From Ramlibacter ginsenosidimutans (GTDB lineage Bacteria > Pseudomonadota > Gammaproteobacteria > Burkholderiales > Burkholderiaceae_C), in assembly GCF_016654015.1 (NCBI RefSeq), contig NZ_JAEPWM010000002.1, positions 372,001 through 436,000 of the forward strand: a stretch of DNA of 64,000 nt, read 5' to 3'. The notes beneath the pieces were generated by a model, which saw only the letters and a list, made by a program, of their open reading frames with translations, was not told the origin of the DNA and ran no database searches. Positions 36,070 through 47,716 of the stretch are shown piece by piece (the first letter of the stretch is position 1; each line of letters opens with the position of its first letter). Position numbers and translations under genes: made by a program.

Positions 36070-37223
36070 GAACTCGTTGGATGCGGGCGCTCGCGGCGTC
36101 CTGGCTGGTCTTTTTTTGCGTCGTCGCGGCGGCACAGGTGCAGCCTCCGGAGATCGCGGCGCGCAACTACCTCCTGATGGACGTCAGCGCCAACCAGGTG
36201 CTCGCGGCCAAGGACATCGACAGTTCCGTCGACCCCGCGTCCCTGACGAAGCTCATGGCTTCCTACCTGGTGTTCCAGGCGCTGCAGGCGAAGAAGATCG
36301 ACCTGAAGCAGACCTTGCCGGTCAGCGAGCAGGCCTCGCGCATGCCGGGCTCGCGGATGTTCATCGAGTCGAAGATGCAGGTTCCGGTGGACGACCTGCT
36401 CAAGGGGATGATCGTCCAGTCCGGCAACGATGCGACCATGGCGCTCGCCGAAGGGGTGGGCGGCACGGCGGACCACTTCGTCGAGATGATGAACGCCCAG
36501 GCGAAGGCCCTGGGGATGAACCACACCGCATTCAGGAATGCGGCCGGGCTGCCGCAGCCCGGGCAGGTGACGACGGTGCGCGACCTCGGCATCCTCGCCA
36601 CCCGGCTGATGCAGGATTTTCCGCAGCAGATGCCGTACTTCGCGATCAGGAAGTACCGCTACGCCGGCACGCCGGTGGCCAACGACACCAACCGCAACAC
36701 GCTGCTGTTCCGCGATCCCACGGTCGATGGCCTGAACAGCGGCCACACGGAGACGGCGGGCTATTGCCTCGTAGCCACCGCGAAGCGCGACTTTCCCAAC
36801 CTGCAGGGGCGGCGGCTGCTCGCGATCGTGCTGGGCGCGAGCAGCGACTTCGCCCGATCCAACGAGACCCAGAAGCTGCTGAACTGGGGCTACACCGCAT
36901 TCGAGGGGCTGAAGCTGTTCGACGGCGGCCAGCCCGTCGTACAGCCGCCGGTGTGGAAGGGCAGCGAGGCGACCGTGAAGCTGGGCCAGCCTCGTCCCGT
37001 CGTGCTGGCCGTCCCCGCCGGCAGCAGCGCCAGGATCAGGACGCAGGTGGCGCGCCCGGACCCGCTCGTGGCCCCCATCGCCAAGGGCCAGCAGGTGGGC
37101 ACGCTGAAGATTTCCGTCGGCGACCAGCCTTTGCGGGAGGTGCCGCTGGTGGCTCTCGAGGCGGTGGACACCGCTGGCCTGTTCGGCCGCGCATGGGACG
37201 CCATCCGGCTGTGGATCAAATAG
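36066..37223 (+). CDS. PBP5/6-like D-alanyl-D-alanine carboxypeptidase with altered KTG motif
   Basis: A 385-residue secreted low-molecular-weight penicillin-binding protein. A signal peptide spans residues 1-24. Active-site motif 1 is S59-L-T-K62 and motif 2 is S119-G-N121. At the expected third motif K-T-G the protein reads N224-S-G226, in GLNSGHTETAGYCL. A PBP5 C-terminal beta domain and an amphipathic anchor (AWDAIRLWIK) follow. Normal members trim pentapeptides in the periplasm. The Lys to Asn change should impair substrate carboxylate binding, so activity or specificity may differ. Confidence 0.88.
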   Translation: MRTRWMRALAASWLVFFCVVAAAQVQPPEIAARNYLLMDVSANQVLAAKDIDSSVDPASLTKLMASYLVFQALQAKKIDLKQTLPVSEQASRMPGSRMFIESKMQVPVDDLLKGMIVQSGNDATMALAEGVGGTADHFVEMMNAQAKALGMNHTAFRNAAGLPQPGQVTTVRDLGILATRLMQDFPQQMPYFAIRKYRYAGTPVANDTNRNTLLFRDPTVDGLNSGHTETAGYCLVATAKRDFPNLQGRRLLAIVLGASSDFARSNETQKLLNWGYTAFEGLKLFDGGQPVVQPPVWKGSEATVKLGQPRPVVLAVPAGSSARIRTQVARPDPLVAPIAKGQQVGTLKISVGDQPLREVPLVALEAVDTAGLFGRAWDAIRLWIK

Positions 37224-37269
37224 ATCAGGCGCGGAGACCCTGCCCCAGGCGGCGGCACGGGCCCGCCGG

Positions 37270-37298
37270 TTGAGGGCTTTCACCAGACGGGATATACT
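37270..37298 (+). promoter_or_regulatory. Promoter of the str operon (rpsL-rpsG-fusA-tuf-rpsJ)
   Basis: TTGAGG (37270-37275) and TATACT (37293-37298) at an optimal 17-base spacing, about 92 bases upstream of the rpsL ATG. The expected start is about 37305. Confidence 0.8.
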
Positions 37299-37338
37299 CG
37301 CGGGCTTTCCCGCAATCTGGGGCGGGGAACGTATTTGC

Positions 37339-37388
37339 GTTGCCGCATCCGCGGCAACCGGTTTCACGAACGTTTAGGGACGTTTTTT
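37339..37388 (+). promoter_or_regulatory. Structured rpsL leader
   Basis: Between promoter and rpsL lie a perfect hairpin (GTTGCCGC, ATCC, GCGGCAAC; 37339-37358) and a smaller one (AACGT, six-base loop, ACGTT; 37369-37384) followed by T-rich sequence. The likely Shine-Dalgarno AGGGA (about 37376-37380) sits across the second loop and its closing side. This could affect initiation or attenuate transcription; no experiment is known for it. Confidence 0.45.
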
Positions 37389-37390
37389 CA

Positions 37391-37768
37391 ATGCCAACCA
37401 TCAATCAACTGGTGCGTCAGGGCCGGGAGGTCGAAAAGACCAAATCCAAGAGCCCCGCGATGCAGAACAGCCCCCAGCGTCGGGGCGTGTGCACCCGTGT
37501 GTACACCACGACGCCGAAGAAGCCGAACTCCGCGCTGCGGAAGGTCGCCAAGGTCCGCCTGACCAACGGCTTCGAAGTCATCTCCTACATCGGCGGTGAA
37601 GGCCACAACCTGCAGGAACACTCCGTGGTCCTGGTGCGCGGCGGCCGCGTGAAGGACCTGCCCGGTGTGCGTTACCACATCGTGCGCGGCTCCCTGGACC
37701 TGCAAGGGGTCAAGGACCGCAAGCAGTCCCGTTCGAAGTACGGCGCGAAGCGCCCGAAGAAGGCCTGA
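37391..37768 (+). CDS. rpsL: 30S ribosomal protein S12
   Basis: A 125-residue S12 protein at the decoding centre. The [17 protein letters not shown] loop has K43, and [14 protein letters not shown] has K88 with the adjacent D89 that is usually methylthiolated. Both streptomycin-resistance positions are wild type, so a streptomycin-sensitive ribosome is predicted. First gene of the str operon. The 144-base gap to rpsG is unusually structured; in E. coli the matching gap is the S7 autoregulatory site. Confidence 0.99.
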   Translation: MPTINQLVRQGREVEKTKSKSPAMQNSPQRRGVCTRVYTTTPKKPNSALRKVAKVRLTNGFEVISYIGGEGHNLQEHSVVLVRGGRVKDLPGVRYHIVRGSLDLQGVKDRKQSRSKYGAKRPKKA

Positions 37769-37912
37769 TCGGCCAGTCGTGGTTTGTCGGTGCTCGTTCG
37801 GCCCTGGCAGGCTGGAAGAGCGTAGTGACCCACTGTCGGGTCGAGTAAGCGGGAAGCCTGATGGCGCCCTGGGTCCCCCGAGGACCAGCTGAAGCAAATA
37901 GAGAGGTTAGAA

Positions 37913-38386
37913 ATGCCACGTCGTCGCGAAGTCCCTAAGCGTGAAATCCTGCCGGATCCCAAGTACGGCAACGTCGAGCTCGCCAAGTTCATGAACGTGA
38001 TCATGCAAGGCGGCAAGAAGGCGGTCGCCGAGCGCATCGTCTACGGTGCCCTCGAGCAGATCGAGAAGAAGAACCCGGGGCGCGATCCCCTGGAAGCCTT
38101 CACCATGGCCATTTCCAACGTGAAGCCCATGGTCGAAGTGAAGTCCCGCCGCGTCGGCGGCGCCAACTACCAGGTGCCCGTCGAAGTGCGCCCGGTCCGC
38201 CGCCTGGCCCTGTCCATGCGCTGGATCAAGGAAGCCGCCAAGAAGCGCGGCGAGAAGTCCATGGCCCTGCGCCTGGCGAACGAACTCATGGAAGCCACGG
38301 AAGGCCGGGGCGGCGCCATGAAGAAGCGGGACGAAGTGCACCGCATGGCGGAAGCGAACAAGGCATTCAGCCACTTCCGCTTCTAA
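37913..38386 (+). CDS. rpsG: 30S ribosomal protein S7
   Basis: A 157-residue assembly protein of the 30S head. It starts [31 protein letters not shown] and ends [25 protein letters not shown], the standard S7 termini. It is preceded by GAGAGG about nine bases before the ATG. Confidence 0.99.
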   Translation: MPRRREVPKREILPDPKYGNVELAKFMNVIMQGGKKAVAERIVYGALEQIEKKNPGRDPLEAFTMAISNVKPMVEVKSRRVGGANYQVPVEVRPVRRLALSMRWIKEAAKKRGEKSMALRLANELMEATEGRGGAMKKRDEVHRMAEANKAFSHFRF

Positions 38387-38456
38387 GCATCGTCCCCAAC
38401 TATCGGTGCGGGCCCGCCACGAGCGGGCCTGTGCCCTTTGAAAGAGAAAGATCATC

Positions 38457-40559
38457 ATGGCCCGCAAAACGCCAATCGAGCGATACCGCAACATCGGTAT
38501 CTCCGCGCACATCGACGCCGGCAAGACCACCACGACCGAACGCATCCTGTTCTACACGGGTGTGAACCACAAGATCGGTGAAGTGCACGACGGCGCCGCC
38601 ACCATGGACTGGATGGAGCAGGAGCAGGAACGTGGCATCACGATCACCTCCGCGGCCACCACCTGCTTCTGGAAGGGCATGGACATGTCCTTCCCCGAGC
38701 ACCGCATCAACATCATCGACACCCCCGGCCACGTGGACTTCACCATCGAGGTGGAGCGTTCCATGCGCGTGCTGGACGGCGCCTGCATGGTGTACTGCGC
38801 CGTGGGCGGCGTGCAGCCCCAGTCGGAAACCGTCTGGCGCCAGGCCAACAAGTACAAGGTGCCGCGCCTCGCGTTCGTCAACAAGATGGACCGCACCGGC
38901 GCCAACTTCTTCAAGGTCTACGACCAGATGAAGCTGCGCCTGAAGGCCAACCCCGTGCCCATCGTGATCCCGATCGGCGCCGAGGAAAACTTCACCGGCG
39001 TGGTCGACCTGCGCAAGATGAAGGCCATCTACTGGGACGAGGCGTCCCAGGGCATGAAGTTCAACTTCGCCGAGATCCCGGCTGAGCTGCTCGAGCAGGC
39101 GAAGGAATGGCGCGAGAAGATGGTCGAGGCGGCCGCCGAAGCCAACGAGGACTTGATGAACAAGTACCTCGAGGAAGGTGACCTGACCGAAGAGGAAATC
39201 ACCCTCGGCCTGCGCACCCGCACCATCGCCGGCGAGATCCAGCCGATGCTGTGCGGCACCGCGTTCAAGAACAAGGGCGTGCAGCGCATGCTCGACGCCG
39301 TCATCGAACTGATGCCTTCGCCGGTGGACATCCCCCCGGTCAAGGGCCTCGACGAGGACGAGCAGCCGACCACCCGCAAGGCGGACGACAACGAGAAGTT
39401 CTCGGCGCTGGCGTTCAAGCTGATGACCGACCCGTTCGTGGGCCAGCTGACCTTCGTGCGTGTCTACTCGGGCGTGCTGTCCAAGGGCGACAGCGTCTAC
39501 AACCCGGTGCGCGGCAAGAAGGAGCGCATCGGCCGGATCGTGCAGATGCACGCCAACAACCGCCAGGAAGTCGAAGAGATCCGCGCCGGCGACATCGCCG
39601 CCTGCGTGGGCCTGAAGGACGTGACCACGGGCGAGACCCTGTGCGACCCGTCCTCCATCGTAACCCTGGAGCGCATGGTGTTCCCCGAGCCGGTGATCCG
39701 CCAGGCCGTGGAGCCCAAGACCAAGGCCGATCAGGAAAAGATGGGCGTGGCGCTGCAGCGCCTGGCCGCGGAAGACCCGTCGTTCCGCGTGAACACGGAC
39801 GAAGAGTCCGGCCAGACCATCATCGGCGGCATGGGCGAACTGCACCTGGAAATCATCGTCGACCGCATGAAGCGCGAGTTCGGCGTGGAAGCCAACGTCG
39901 GCAAGCCGCAGGTGGCCTACCGCGAAACGATCCGCCGCAAGTCGACGGACGTCGAAGGCAAGTTCGTTCGCCAGTCGGGCGGCAAGGGCCAGTACGGCCA
40001 CGTGGTCTTCACGGTCGAGCCGAACGAGACCGGCAAGGGCTTCGAGTTCGTGGATGCCATCAAGGGCGGCGTGGTGCCGCGCGAGTACATCCCGGCCGTG
40101 CAGAAGGGCGTGGAAGAGGCGCTGAACTCCGGCGTGCTGGCGGGCTACCCCGTCGTGGACGTCAAGGTCACGCTGACCTTCGGTTCGTACCACGAGGTGG
40201 ACTCGTCGGAACAGGCGTTCAAGATGGCCGCCATCTTCGGCTTCAAGGAAGGGGCGAAGAAGTCGCAGCCTGTGATCCTGGAGCCGATGATGGCCGTGGA
40301 AGTCGAGACGCCCGAAGACTACGCCGGCAACGTGATGGGCGACCTGTCGTCCCGTCGCGGCATGGTGCAGGGCATGGACGACATGCCCGGCGGCGGCAAG
40401 GTCATCAAGGCCGAAGTCCCGCTGTCGGAAATGTTCGGCTACTCGACGACGCTGCGCTCGATGTCGCAAGGCCGTGCCACGTACACGATGGAGTTCAAGC
40501 ACTACGCCGAAGCTCCGAAGAACGTGGCCGAAGCGATCGTCGCTGCTCGCGCGAAGTAA
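38457..40559 (+). CDS. fusA: Elongation factor G
   Basis: A 700-residue translocation GTPase. G-domain motifs: [13 protein letters not shown], the switch block [24 protein letters not shown], and NKMDRTGA. Domains II-V follow, with domain [13 protein letters not shown] and the C-terminal [27 protein letters not shown]. Length is normal. Part of the str operon. Confidence 0.99.
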   Translation: MARKTPIERYRNIGISAHIDAGKTTTTERILFYTGVNHKIGEVHDGAATMDWMEQEQERGITITSAATTCFWKGMDMSFPEHRINIIDTPGHVDFTIEVERSMRVLDGACMVYCAVGGVQPQSETVWRQANKYKVPRLAFVNKMDRTGANFFKVYDQMKLRLKANPVPIVIPIGAEENFTGVVDLRKMKAIYWDEASQGMKFNFAEIPAELLEQAKEWREKMVEAAAEANEDLMNKYLEEGDLTEEEITLGLRTRTIAGEIQPMLCGTAFKNKGVQRMLDAVIELMPSPVDIPPVKGLDEDEQPTTRKADDNEKFSALAFKLMTDPFVGQLTFVRVYSGVLSKGDSVYNPVRGKKERIGRIVQMHANNRQEVEEIRAGDIAACVGLKDVTTGETLCDPSSIVTLERMVFPEPVIRQAVEPKTKADQEKMGVALQRLAAEDPSFRVNTDEESGQTIIGGMGELHLEIIVDRMKREFGVEANVGKPQVAYRETIRRKSTDVEGKFVRQSGGKGQYGHVVFTVEPNETGKGFEFVDAIKGGVVPREYIPAVQKGVEEALNSGVLAGYPVVDVKVTLTFGSYHEVDSSEQAFKMAAIFGFKEGAKKSQPVILEPMMAVEVETPEDYAGNVMGDLSSRRGMVQGMDDMPGGGKVIKAEVPLSEMFGYSTTLRSMSQGRATYTMEFKHYAEAPKNVAEAIVAARAK

Positions 40560-40567
40560 TAAAGGCC

Positions 40568-40687
40568 AACAACCGGACGCAGAGGGCGCAGAAGTTACGC
40601 AGAGGGCGCAGAAGGAGTCAGAAAATCCTCGAAGGGTTTTTTCTGCGACCTCTGCGAACCCTTTGCGACCTCTGCGTCCGGTTGTTT
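40568..40687. repeat. Large inverted repeat, family B (ACGCAGAGG type), copy 1
   Basis: The 237-base fusA-tuf gap contains two ~50-base imperfectly complementary arms. The left arm starts ACAACCGGACGCAGAGGGCG and repeats ACGCAGAGG twice; the right arm is TTCTGCGACCTCTGCGAACC and ends CTCTGCGTCCGGTTGT. The centre is AT-richer (AATCCTCGAAGGGTTTT). In RNA it would form a long hairpin between fusA and tuf. A second, diverged copy is at 48269-48366. Confidence 0.88.
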
Positions 40688-40796
40688 GAAGTTTGTCTGC
40701 GATCGTTCCCCCTGCGCTGCCCGTGGCGCAGGAACCAGGAGTGCGGTGCAGACGTAAAACCCACCACGGGCATTGCTCTTTATCGGAGATTTCTCA

Positions 40797-41987
<1,191 letters not shown>

Positions 41988-41992
41988 TGGCG

Positions 41993-42304
41993 ATGGCCCA
42001 GCAGAAAATCCGCATCCGCCTCAAGGCGTTCGATTACAAGCTGATCGACCAGTCCGCCGCCGAGATCGTCGACACGGCCAAGCGCACCGGCGCGATCGTC
42101 AAGGGCCCCGTGCCCCTGCCGACCCGCATGAAGCGCTTCGACATCCTGCGTTCCCCGCACGTGAACAAGTCGAGCCGCGATCAGTTCGAGATCCGCACCC
42201 ACCAGCGCCTGATGGACATCGTCGACCCGACCGACAAGACGGTCGACGCCCTGATGAAGCTGGACCTGCCGGCCGGCGTGGACGTCGAGATCAAGCTGCA
42301 GTAA
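41993..42304 (+). CDS. rpsJ: 30S ribosomal protein S10
   Basis: A 103-residue protein of the 30S head and transcription antitermination partner (NusE). It reads [26 protein letters not shown] and ends [18 protein letters not shown] 41993 is chosen over ATG 41987 because GGAG at 41981 is eight bases upstream and the length then equals the family norm. It is the last gene before a strong terminator, separated from the rest of S10. Confidence 0.98.
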   Translation: MAQQKIRIRLKAFDYKLIDQSAAEIVDTAKRTGAIVKGPVPLPTRMKRFDILRSPHVNKSSRDQFEIRTHQRLMDIVDPTDKTVDALMKLDLPAGVDVEIKLQ

Positions 42305-42325
42305 TCCTGCTGCCTGGTTTCCCGC

Positions 42326-42356
42326 GAAAAGCCGCCTTCGGGCGGCTTTTCTTTTC
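42326..42356 (+). terminator. Rho-independent terminator after rpsJ
   Basis: Stem AAAAGCCGCC/GGCGGCTTTT with the stable TTCG loop, followed by CTTTTC. It lies 22 bases after the rpsJ stop and would end the str-tuf-rpsJ transcript before rplC. The A/T flanks make it bidirectional in principle. Confidence 0.92.
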
Positions 42357-42400
42357 CGGTGCTGCGGCATGCAGGTGCGGGTGTTCGTGGGCGCGGCTGT

Positions 42401-42492
42401 TCGTAGGCTTGCGGTGAGCGCAGCGAACCCCAGCTTGGACGGCTCGCACGCGCAAACCGCTGGGGTTCGCTCGCACTCACCACCAGCTTACG
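42401..42492. repeat. Palindromic intergenic repeat, family A, copy 2
   Basis: Left arm TCGTAGGCTTGCGGTGAGCG...GCGAACCCCAGC (42401-42434) and right arm GCTGGGGTTCGCTCGC...CACCAGCTTACG (42459-42492) are inverted. It belongs to the same family as 7899-8007. It fills the centre of the 358-base rpsJ-rplC gap, which otherwise holds only the terminator, promoter and leader. Confidence 0.82.
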
Positions 42493-42511
42493 GTCGCCGC
42501 AACGAGATCGC

Positions 42512-42540
42512 TGGCAAGCCTGTAGGAAGACTGCTACAAT
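42512..42540 (+). promoter_or_regulatory. Candidate promoter of the rplC-rpsQ operon
   Basis: A TACAAT -10 box (42535-42540) with a poor -35 (TGGCAA, 42512-42517) at 17-base spacing. It lies downstream of the rpsJ terminator and about 122 bases before rplC, where a new promoter is needed. Confidence 0.6.
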
Positions 42541-42545
42541 TGCAG

Positions 42546-42662
42546 GCTTCGCTCGGTTTCGGCCGGGCGGAGCTTTTTCATCAACCCTCTTTCGCAGGGC
42601 CTTCGAGGCCCAGACGTGGCAGCCAATTGCAGCGGCCGCAGCGAAAGCAACGGAGTAACAAC
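42546..42662 (+). promoter_or_regulatory. Leader of the rplC-rpsQ operon (possible autoregulatory site)
   Basis: The ~115-base untranslated leader has two direct copies of CAATTGCAG (42537-42545 and 42624-42632). GCTTCGCT (42546-42553) can pair with AGCGAAAGC (42640-42648) with one bulge, enclosing further GC stems. In E. coli L4 represses the S10 operon through such a leader; here that is only an analogy. Confidence 0.4.
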
Positions 42663-43361
42663 ATGAGTCTGAGCAGCCTCGGGTTGCTGGGCCGCAAGGT
42701 GGGCATGATGCGCCTGTTCACCGATGAGGGGGACGCTGTTCCCGTCACGGTGCTCGACGTGTCCAACAACCGCGTCACCCAGGTCAAGAACCAGGACAAC
42801 GACGGCTACGTGGCCCTGCAGGTCACGTTCGGCTCGCGCCGCACCTCGCGCGTGACCAAGCCGCTCGCCGGCCACCTCGCGAAGGCGGGCGTGGAAGCCG
42901 GTGAAATCATCCGTGAATTCCGCGTCGACGCCGACACCGCGGGCAAGTACGCCCCCGGCAAGACGGTGCCGGTGCAGGACATCTTCGCCGCGGGCCAGGT
43001 CGTCGACGTGCAGGGCACCTCGATCGGCAAGGGCTTCACCGGCACGATCAAGCGCCACAACTTCAAGTCGCAGCGGGCTTCGCACGGCAACAGCCGTTCG
43101 CACAACGTTCCCGGCTCGATCTCGATGGCGCAGGATCCCGGCCGCGTGTTCCCCGGCAAGAAGATGTCGGGCCACCTCGGCGACGTGACCACCACCGTGC
43201 AGAACCTCGACGTGATCCGTGTCGACGAGACCCGTGGCCTGCTGATGGTCAGGGGCGCCGTCCCCGGCGCGAAGAACGGTTTCGTGACCGTCCGCCTGGC
43301 CGCCAAGGGCCAGCCCAAGCCGGTCCAGGCGCAAGCCAAGGCCGAGAAGGGGAAGAAGTAA
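42663..43361 (+). CDS. rplC: 50S ribosomal protein L3
   Basis: A 232-residue early-assembly protein near the peptidyl transferase centre. It starts [23 protein letters not shown] and has the conserved W-loop region ([49 protein letters not shown]). A lysine/alanine tail ([11 protein letters not shown]) extends the end slightly. First gene of the second ribosomal transcript. Confidence 0.98.
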   Translation: MSLSSLGLLGRKVGMMRLFTDEGDAVPVTVLDVSNNRVTQVKNQDNDGYVALQVTFGSRRTSRVTKPLAGHLAKAGVEAGEIIREFRVDADTAGKYAPGKTVPVQDIFAAGQVVDVQGTSIGKGFTGTIKRHNFKSQRASHGNSRSHNVPGSISMAQDPGRVFPGKKMSGHLGDVTTTVQNLDVIRVDETRGLLMVRGAVPGAKNGFVTVRLAAKGQPKPVQAQAKAEKGKK

Positions 43362-43982
43362 ATGCAACTCGAACTCCTGAACGAGCAGGGCCAGGCCGCG
43401 TCGAAGATCGACGCCCCCGAGACCGTGTTCGGCCGTGAATACAACGAAGCCCTGGTGCACCAGATCGTTGTGGCCTTCCAGGCGAACGCGCGTCAAGGCA
43501 CGCGGGCGCAGAAGGACCGCGAGATGGTCAAGCACTCGACCAAGAAGCCGTTCCGCCAGAAGGGCACCGGCCGCGCTCGCGCCGGCATGACCTCCTCCCC
43601 GCTGTGGCGTGGGGGCGGCCGCATCTTCCCGAACAGCCCGGACGAGAACTTCACCCAGAAGATCAACAAGAAGATGTACCGCGCCGGCATGGCGTCCATC
43701 TTCTCCCAGCTGGCCCGCGACGGGCGCCTGGCCGTTGTCGATTCCCTCAAGGTCGACAGCCCCAAGACCAAGCAGCTGGCCGCCAGGTTCAAGGCCATGA
43801 ACCTGGAGTCGGTGCTGGTGATCGCCGACGAAGTGGACGAAAACCTGTACCTCGCTTCCCGCAACCTGCAGAACGTGCTCGTGGTCGAGCCGCGTTACGC
43901 CGACCCGGTGAGCCTGGTGCACTACAAGAAAGTGCTCGTCACCAAGGGCGCGATCGAGAAGCTGAAGGAGATGTTCGCATGA
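43362..43982 (+). CDS. rplD: 50S ribosomal protein L4
   Basis: A 206-residue protein lining the exit tunnel and, in E. coli, the translational and transcriptional repressor of the S10 operon. The extended loop shows [37 protein letters not shown]. The start codon follows the rplC stop with no gap. Confidence 0.98.
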   Translation: MQLELLNEQGQAASKIDAPETVFGREYNEALVHQIVVAFQANARQGTRAQKDREMVKHSTKKPFRQKGTGRARAGMTSSPLWRGGGRIFPNSPDENFTQKINKKMYRAGMASIFSQLARDGRLAVVDSLKVDSPKTKQLAARFKAMNLESVLVIADEVDENLYLASRNLQNVLVVEPRYADPVSLVHYKKVLVTKGAIEKLKEMFA

Positions 43983-44311
43983 GCGCCGCTTCGAACAATT
44001 CCGCCAAGAAATTCGACGAAGGCCGCCTGATGCAGGTGCTGGTCGCGCCGATCGTGTCCGAGAAGGCCACGATGGTGGCCGACAAGTCCAATGCGGTGAC
44101 CTTCAAGGTGCTGCAGGACGCGACCAAGCCCGAGATCAAGGCTGCCGTTGAACTGATGTTCAGCGTGCAGGTCAAGGGCGTGTCCGTGGCGAACATCAAG
44201 GGCAAGCAGAAGCGCTTCGGCCGCTCGCAGGGTCGCCGCGACAACATCCGCAAGGCGTATGTGACGCTGCAGCCCGGCCAGGAGCTGAACTTCTCCGGGG
44301 AGACCGCTTAA
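43979..44311 (+). CDS. rplW: 50S ribosomal protein L23
   Basis: A 110-residue protein at the tunnel exit that docks SRP and trigger factor. It has [28 protein letters not shown] and [36 protein letters not shown]. About ten N-terminal residues ([12 protein letters not shown]) are a lineage extension. It overlaps rplD by four bases. Confidence 0.98.
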   Translation: MSAASNNSAKKFDEGRLMQVLVAPIVSEKATMVADKSNAVTFKVLQDATKPEIKAAVELMFSVQVKGVSVANIKGKQKRFGRSQGRRDNIRKAYVTLQPGQELNFSGETA

Positions 44312-44313
44312 TC

Positions 44314-45138
44314 ATGGCAGTCATCAAGATGAAACCGACTTCGCCCGGCCAGCGCGCCGTGGTGAAGATCTCGCGGGACCACCTGTACAAGGGTGACCCG
44401 TACGCGCCGCTGCTGGAGCCCCAGTTCCAGAAGGCCGGCCGCAACAACAACGGCCACATCACCACCCGCCACAAGGGCGGCGGCCACAAGCACCACTACC
44501 GCGTCGTCGACTTCCGTCGCGACAAGGACGGCGTGCCGGCCAAGGTGGAGCGCATCGAGTACGACCCGAACCGCACGGCCCACATCGCCCTGGTGGTGTA
44601 CGCCGACGGCGAGCGCCGCTACATCATCGCCCCGCGCGGCGTCGATGTCGGCACGACCCTGCTGTCCGGTTCCGAAGCGCCGATCCGCGCGGGCAACACC
44701 CTGCCGATCCGCAACATCCCGGTGGGTTCGACCATCCACTGCATCGAACTGCAACCCGGCAAGGGCGCGCAGATCGTGCGTTCGGCCGGCACCTCCGCGA
44801 CGCTGCTGGCTCGCGAAGGCACCTACGCGCAGGTCCGCATGCGCTCCGGTGAAGTGCGCCGCATCCACATCGAGTGCCGCGCCACGATCGGCGAGGTCGC
44901 CAACGAAGAGCACAGCCTGCGCCAGATCGGCAAGGCCGGCGTCAAGCGCCACATGGGCATCCGCCCGACGGTGCGCGGCGTCGCGATGAACCCGATCGAC
45001 CACCCGCACGGTGGTGGTGAGGGCCGCACCGGTACCGGCAAGCCGCCGGTGGACCCGTGGGGCAACCTGACCAAGGGCTACCGTACTCGCAACAACAAGC
45101 GCACGCAGACGTTCATCGTCTCGCGCCGCAAGAAGTAA
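44314..45138 (+). CDS. rplB: 50S ribosomal protein L2
   Basis: A 274-residue protein needed for subunit joining and the peptidyl transferase centre. It starts [27 protein letters not shown] and retains the functional [29 protein letters not shown] with its conserved histidine. It begins two bases after rplW. Confidence 0.99.
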   Translation: MAVIKMKPTSPGQRAVVKISRDHLYKGDPYAPLLEPQFQKAGRNNNGHITTRHKGGGHKHHYRVVDFRRDKDGVPAKVERIEYDPNRTAHIALVVYADGERRYIIAPRGVDVGTTLLSGSEAPIRAGNTLPIRNIPVGSTIHCIELQPGKGAQIVRSAGTSATLLAREGTYAQVRMRSGEVRRIHIECRATIGEVANEEHSLRQIGKAGVKRHMGIRPTVRGVAMNPIDHPHGGGEGRTGTGKPPVDPWGNLTKGYRTRNNKRTQTFIVSRRKK

Positions 45139-45150
45139 GGGGTCGCACAA

Positions 45151-45429
45151 ATGACGCGTTCTCTCAAGAAGGGTCCGTTTGTGGACCACCACCTGGTGGG
45201 CAAGGTCGAGAAGGCCAATGCCATCAAGGACAAGAAGCCGATCAAGACCTGGTCGCGCCGCTCGATGATCCTGCCCGATTTCATCGGGCTGACCATCGCC
45301 GTTCACAACGGCAAGCAGCACGTTCCGGTCTACATCACCGACCAGATGGTGGGCCACAAGCTGGGCGAATTCGCCCTGACGCGCACCTTCAAGGGTCACC
45401 CCGCCGACAAAAAAGTCGTGAAGAAGTGA
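45151..45429 (+). CDS. rpsS: 30S ribosomal protein S19
   Basis: A 92-residue head protein: [73 protein letters not shown]. Standard length and position after L2. Confidence 0.99.
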   Translation: MTRSLKKGPFVDHHLVGKVEKANAIKDKKPIKTWSRRSMILPDFIGLTIAVHNGKQHVPVYITDQMVGHKLGEFALTRTFKGHPADKKVVKK

Positions 45430-45438
45430 GGCAGAGAA

Positions 45439-45771
45439 ATGGCTGAAACCAAGGCAATTCTCCGCGGCGTGCGCCTGTCCGTCGACAAGGGCCGACTCGT
45501 GGCCGACCTGATCCGCGGCAAGAAGGTGGACCAGGCCCTGAACATCCTGAACTTCACGCAGAAGAAGGGTGCCGTCATCGTCAAGAAGGTTCTGGAGTCC
45601 GCGATCGCGAACGCCGAGCACAACGACGGCGTCGACATCGACGAGCTGAAGGTCAAGACGATCTACGTGGAACAAGGCACCGTGCTGAAGCGATTCACGG
45701 CGCGCGCCAAGGGCCGCGGCAACCGCATCAGCAAGGGCACGTGCCACGTGTACGTGACCGTCGGGAACTAA
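45439..45771 (+). CDS. rplV: 50S ribosomal protein L22
   Basis: A 110-residue tunnel protein: [34 protein letters not shown] and the beta-hairpin tip [25 protein letters not shown], site of macrolide-related changes. No unusual residue is evident. Confidence 0.98.
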   Translation: MAETKAILRGVRLSVDKGRLVADLIRGKKVDQALNILNFTQKKGAVIVKKVLESAIANAEHNDGVDIDELKVKTIYVEQGTVLKRFTARAKGRGNRISKGTCHVYVTVGN

Positions 45772-45779
45772 GGAAGACT

Positions 45780-46694
<915 letters not shown>

Positions 46695-46717
46695 TCCGAC
46701 GGTAAAGGAGAGAACAA

Positions 46718-47134
46718 ATGCTGCAACCCGCTCGCCGCAAATACCGCAAAGAGCAAAAAGGCCGCAACACGGGCATCGCGACCACGGGTAACACCGTGGC
46801 CTTCGGTGACTTCGGCCTCAAGTGCACCGACCGTGGCCGCCTGACGGCCCGCCAGATCGAGGCCGCGCGTCGCGCGATCTCCCGTCACGTCAAGCGTGGC
46901 GGCCGCATCTGGATCCGCGTGTTCCCGGACAAGCCGATCTCCCAGAAGCCCGCCGAAGTCCGCATGGGCAACGGCAAGGGCAACCCGGAGTACTACGTGG
47001 CCGAGATCCAGCCGGGCAAGGTCGTGTTCGAGATCGTCGGCGTGCCCGAAGCGCTCGCGCGCGAAGCGTTCCAGCTGGCTGCCGCCAAGCTGCCGCTGCG
47101 CACGACCTTCGTCAGCCGCATGATCGGCCAGTAA
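46718..47134 (+). CDS. rplP: 50S ribosomal protein L16
   Basis: A 138-residue protein near the A-site: [73 protein letters not shown]. The conserved Arg targeted by YcfD-type hydroxylation lies in [11 protein letters not shown]. Standard length. Confidence 0.98.
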   Translation: MLQPARRKYRKEQKGRNTGIATTGNTVAFGDFGLKCTDRGRLTARQIEAARRAISRHVKRGGRIWIRVFPDKPISQKPAEVRMGNGKGNPEYYVAEIQPGKVVFEIVGVPEALAREAFQLAAAKLPLRTTFVSRMIGQ

Positions 47135-47146
47135 GGAGCGAAGAAC

Positions 47147-47353
47147 ATGACGAAAGCCAAGGATCTCCGTTCCAAGGACGCCGCCGGCGTGGAAGCCGAA
47201 GTGAAGAGCCTGCAGAAGGCCCATTTCGGACTGCGCATGCAGAAGGCCACGCAACAACTCAACAACACCGCCACGCTGCGCTCCACGCGCCGTGACATCG
47301 CTCGCGCCAAGACCATCCTGGCCCAGAAGCGTGCGGAATCCGCCAAGTCGTAA
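47147..47353 (+). CDS. rpmC: 50S ribosomal protein L29
   Basis: A 68-residue helical protein near the tunnel exit: [58 protein letters not shown]. Standard length and position between L16 and S17. Confidence 0.97.
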   Translation: MTKAKDLRSKDAAGVEAEVKSLQKAHFGLRMQKATQQLNNTATLRSTRRDIARAKTILAQKRAESAKS

Positions 47354-47362
47354 GGAGTGAAC

Positions 47363-47632
47363 ATGACGGAAGCCAAGACCTCCCTCAAGCGCACCCTCGT
47401 CGGCAAGGTGGTGAGCGACAAGCGCGCCAAGACCGTGACCGTGCTGGTCGAGCGCCGCGTGAAGCACGCGCTGTATGGAAAGATCGTGATGAAGTCGAGC
47501 AAGTACCACGCGCACGACGAGAAGGGCGAGTTCCACACGGGCGACGTGATCGAGATCCAGGAGAGCAAGCCGATCTCCAAGACCAAGAACTGGATCGCGA
47601 CCCGCCTGGTCGAAAAGGCCGCCGAGGTCTGA
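47363..47632 (+). CDS. rpsQ: 30S ribosomal protein S17
   Basis: An 89-residue OB-fold protein: [56 protein letters not shown] 47363 is preferred over GTG 47357 because GGAG is six bases upstream. It is the last ribosomal gene here; a terminator follows and rplN is absent. Confidence 0.97.
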   Translation: MTEAKTSLKRTLVGKVVSDKRAKTVTVLVERRVKHALYGKIVMKSSKYHAHDEKGEFHTGDVIEIQESKPISKTKNWIATRLVEKAAEV

Positions 47633-47660
47633 TCCTCGCCAGCGCCTGCAGGCAAACCGG

Positions 47661-47693
47661 AAACGGCCCACAATCGTGGGCCGTTTTTGTTTT
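47661..47693 (+). terminator. Rho-independent terminator after rpsQ
   Basis: Eleven-bp stem AAACGGCCCAC/GTGGGCCGTTT with loop AATC, followed by TTGTTTT. It ends the rplC-rpsQ transcript. Confidence 0.93.
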
Positions 47694-47716
47694 CCCACCC
47701 CAACGAGGAGATCACC

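Noticed and set aside
40568..40687. Inverted repeat as terminal repeats of an insertion sequence
   Set aside because: No transposase frame between the arms, only ~20 bases of centre, and no target duplication seen.
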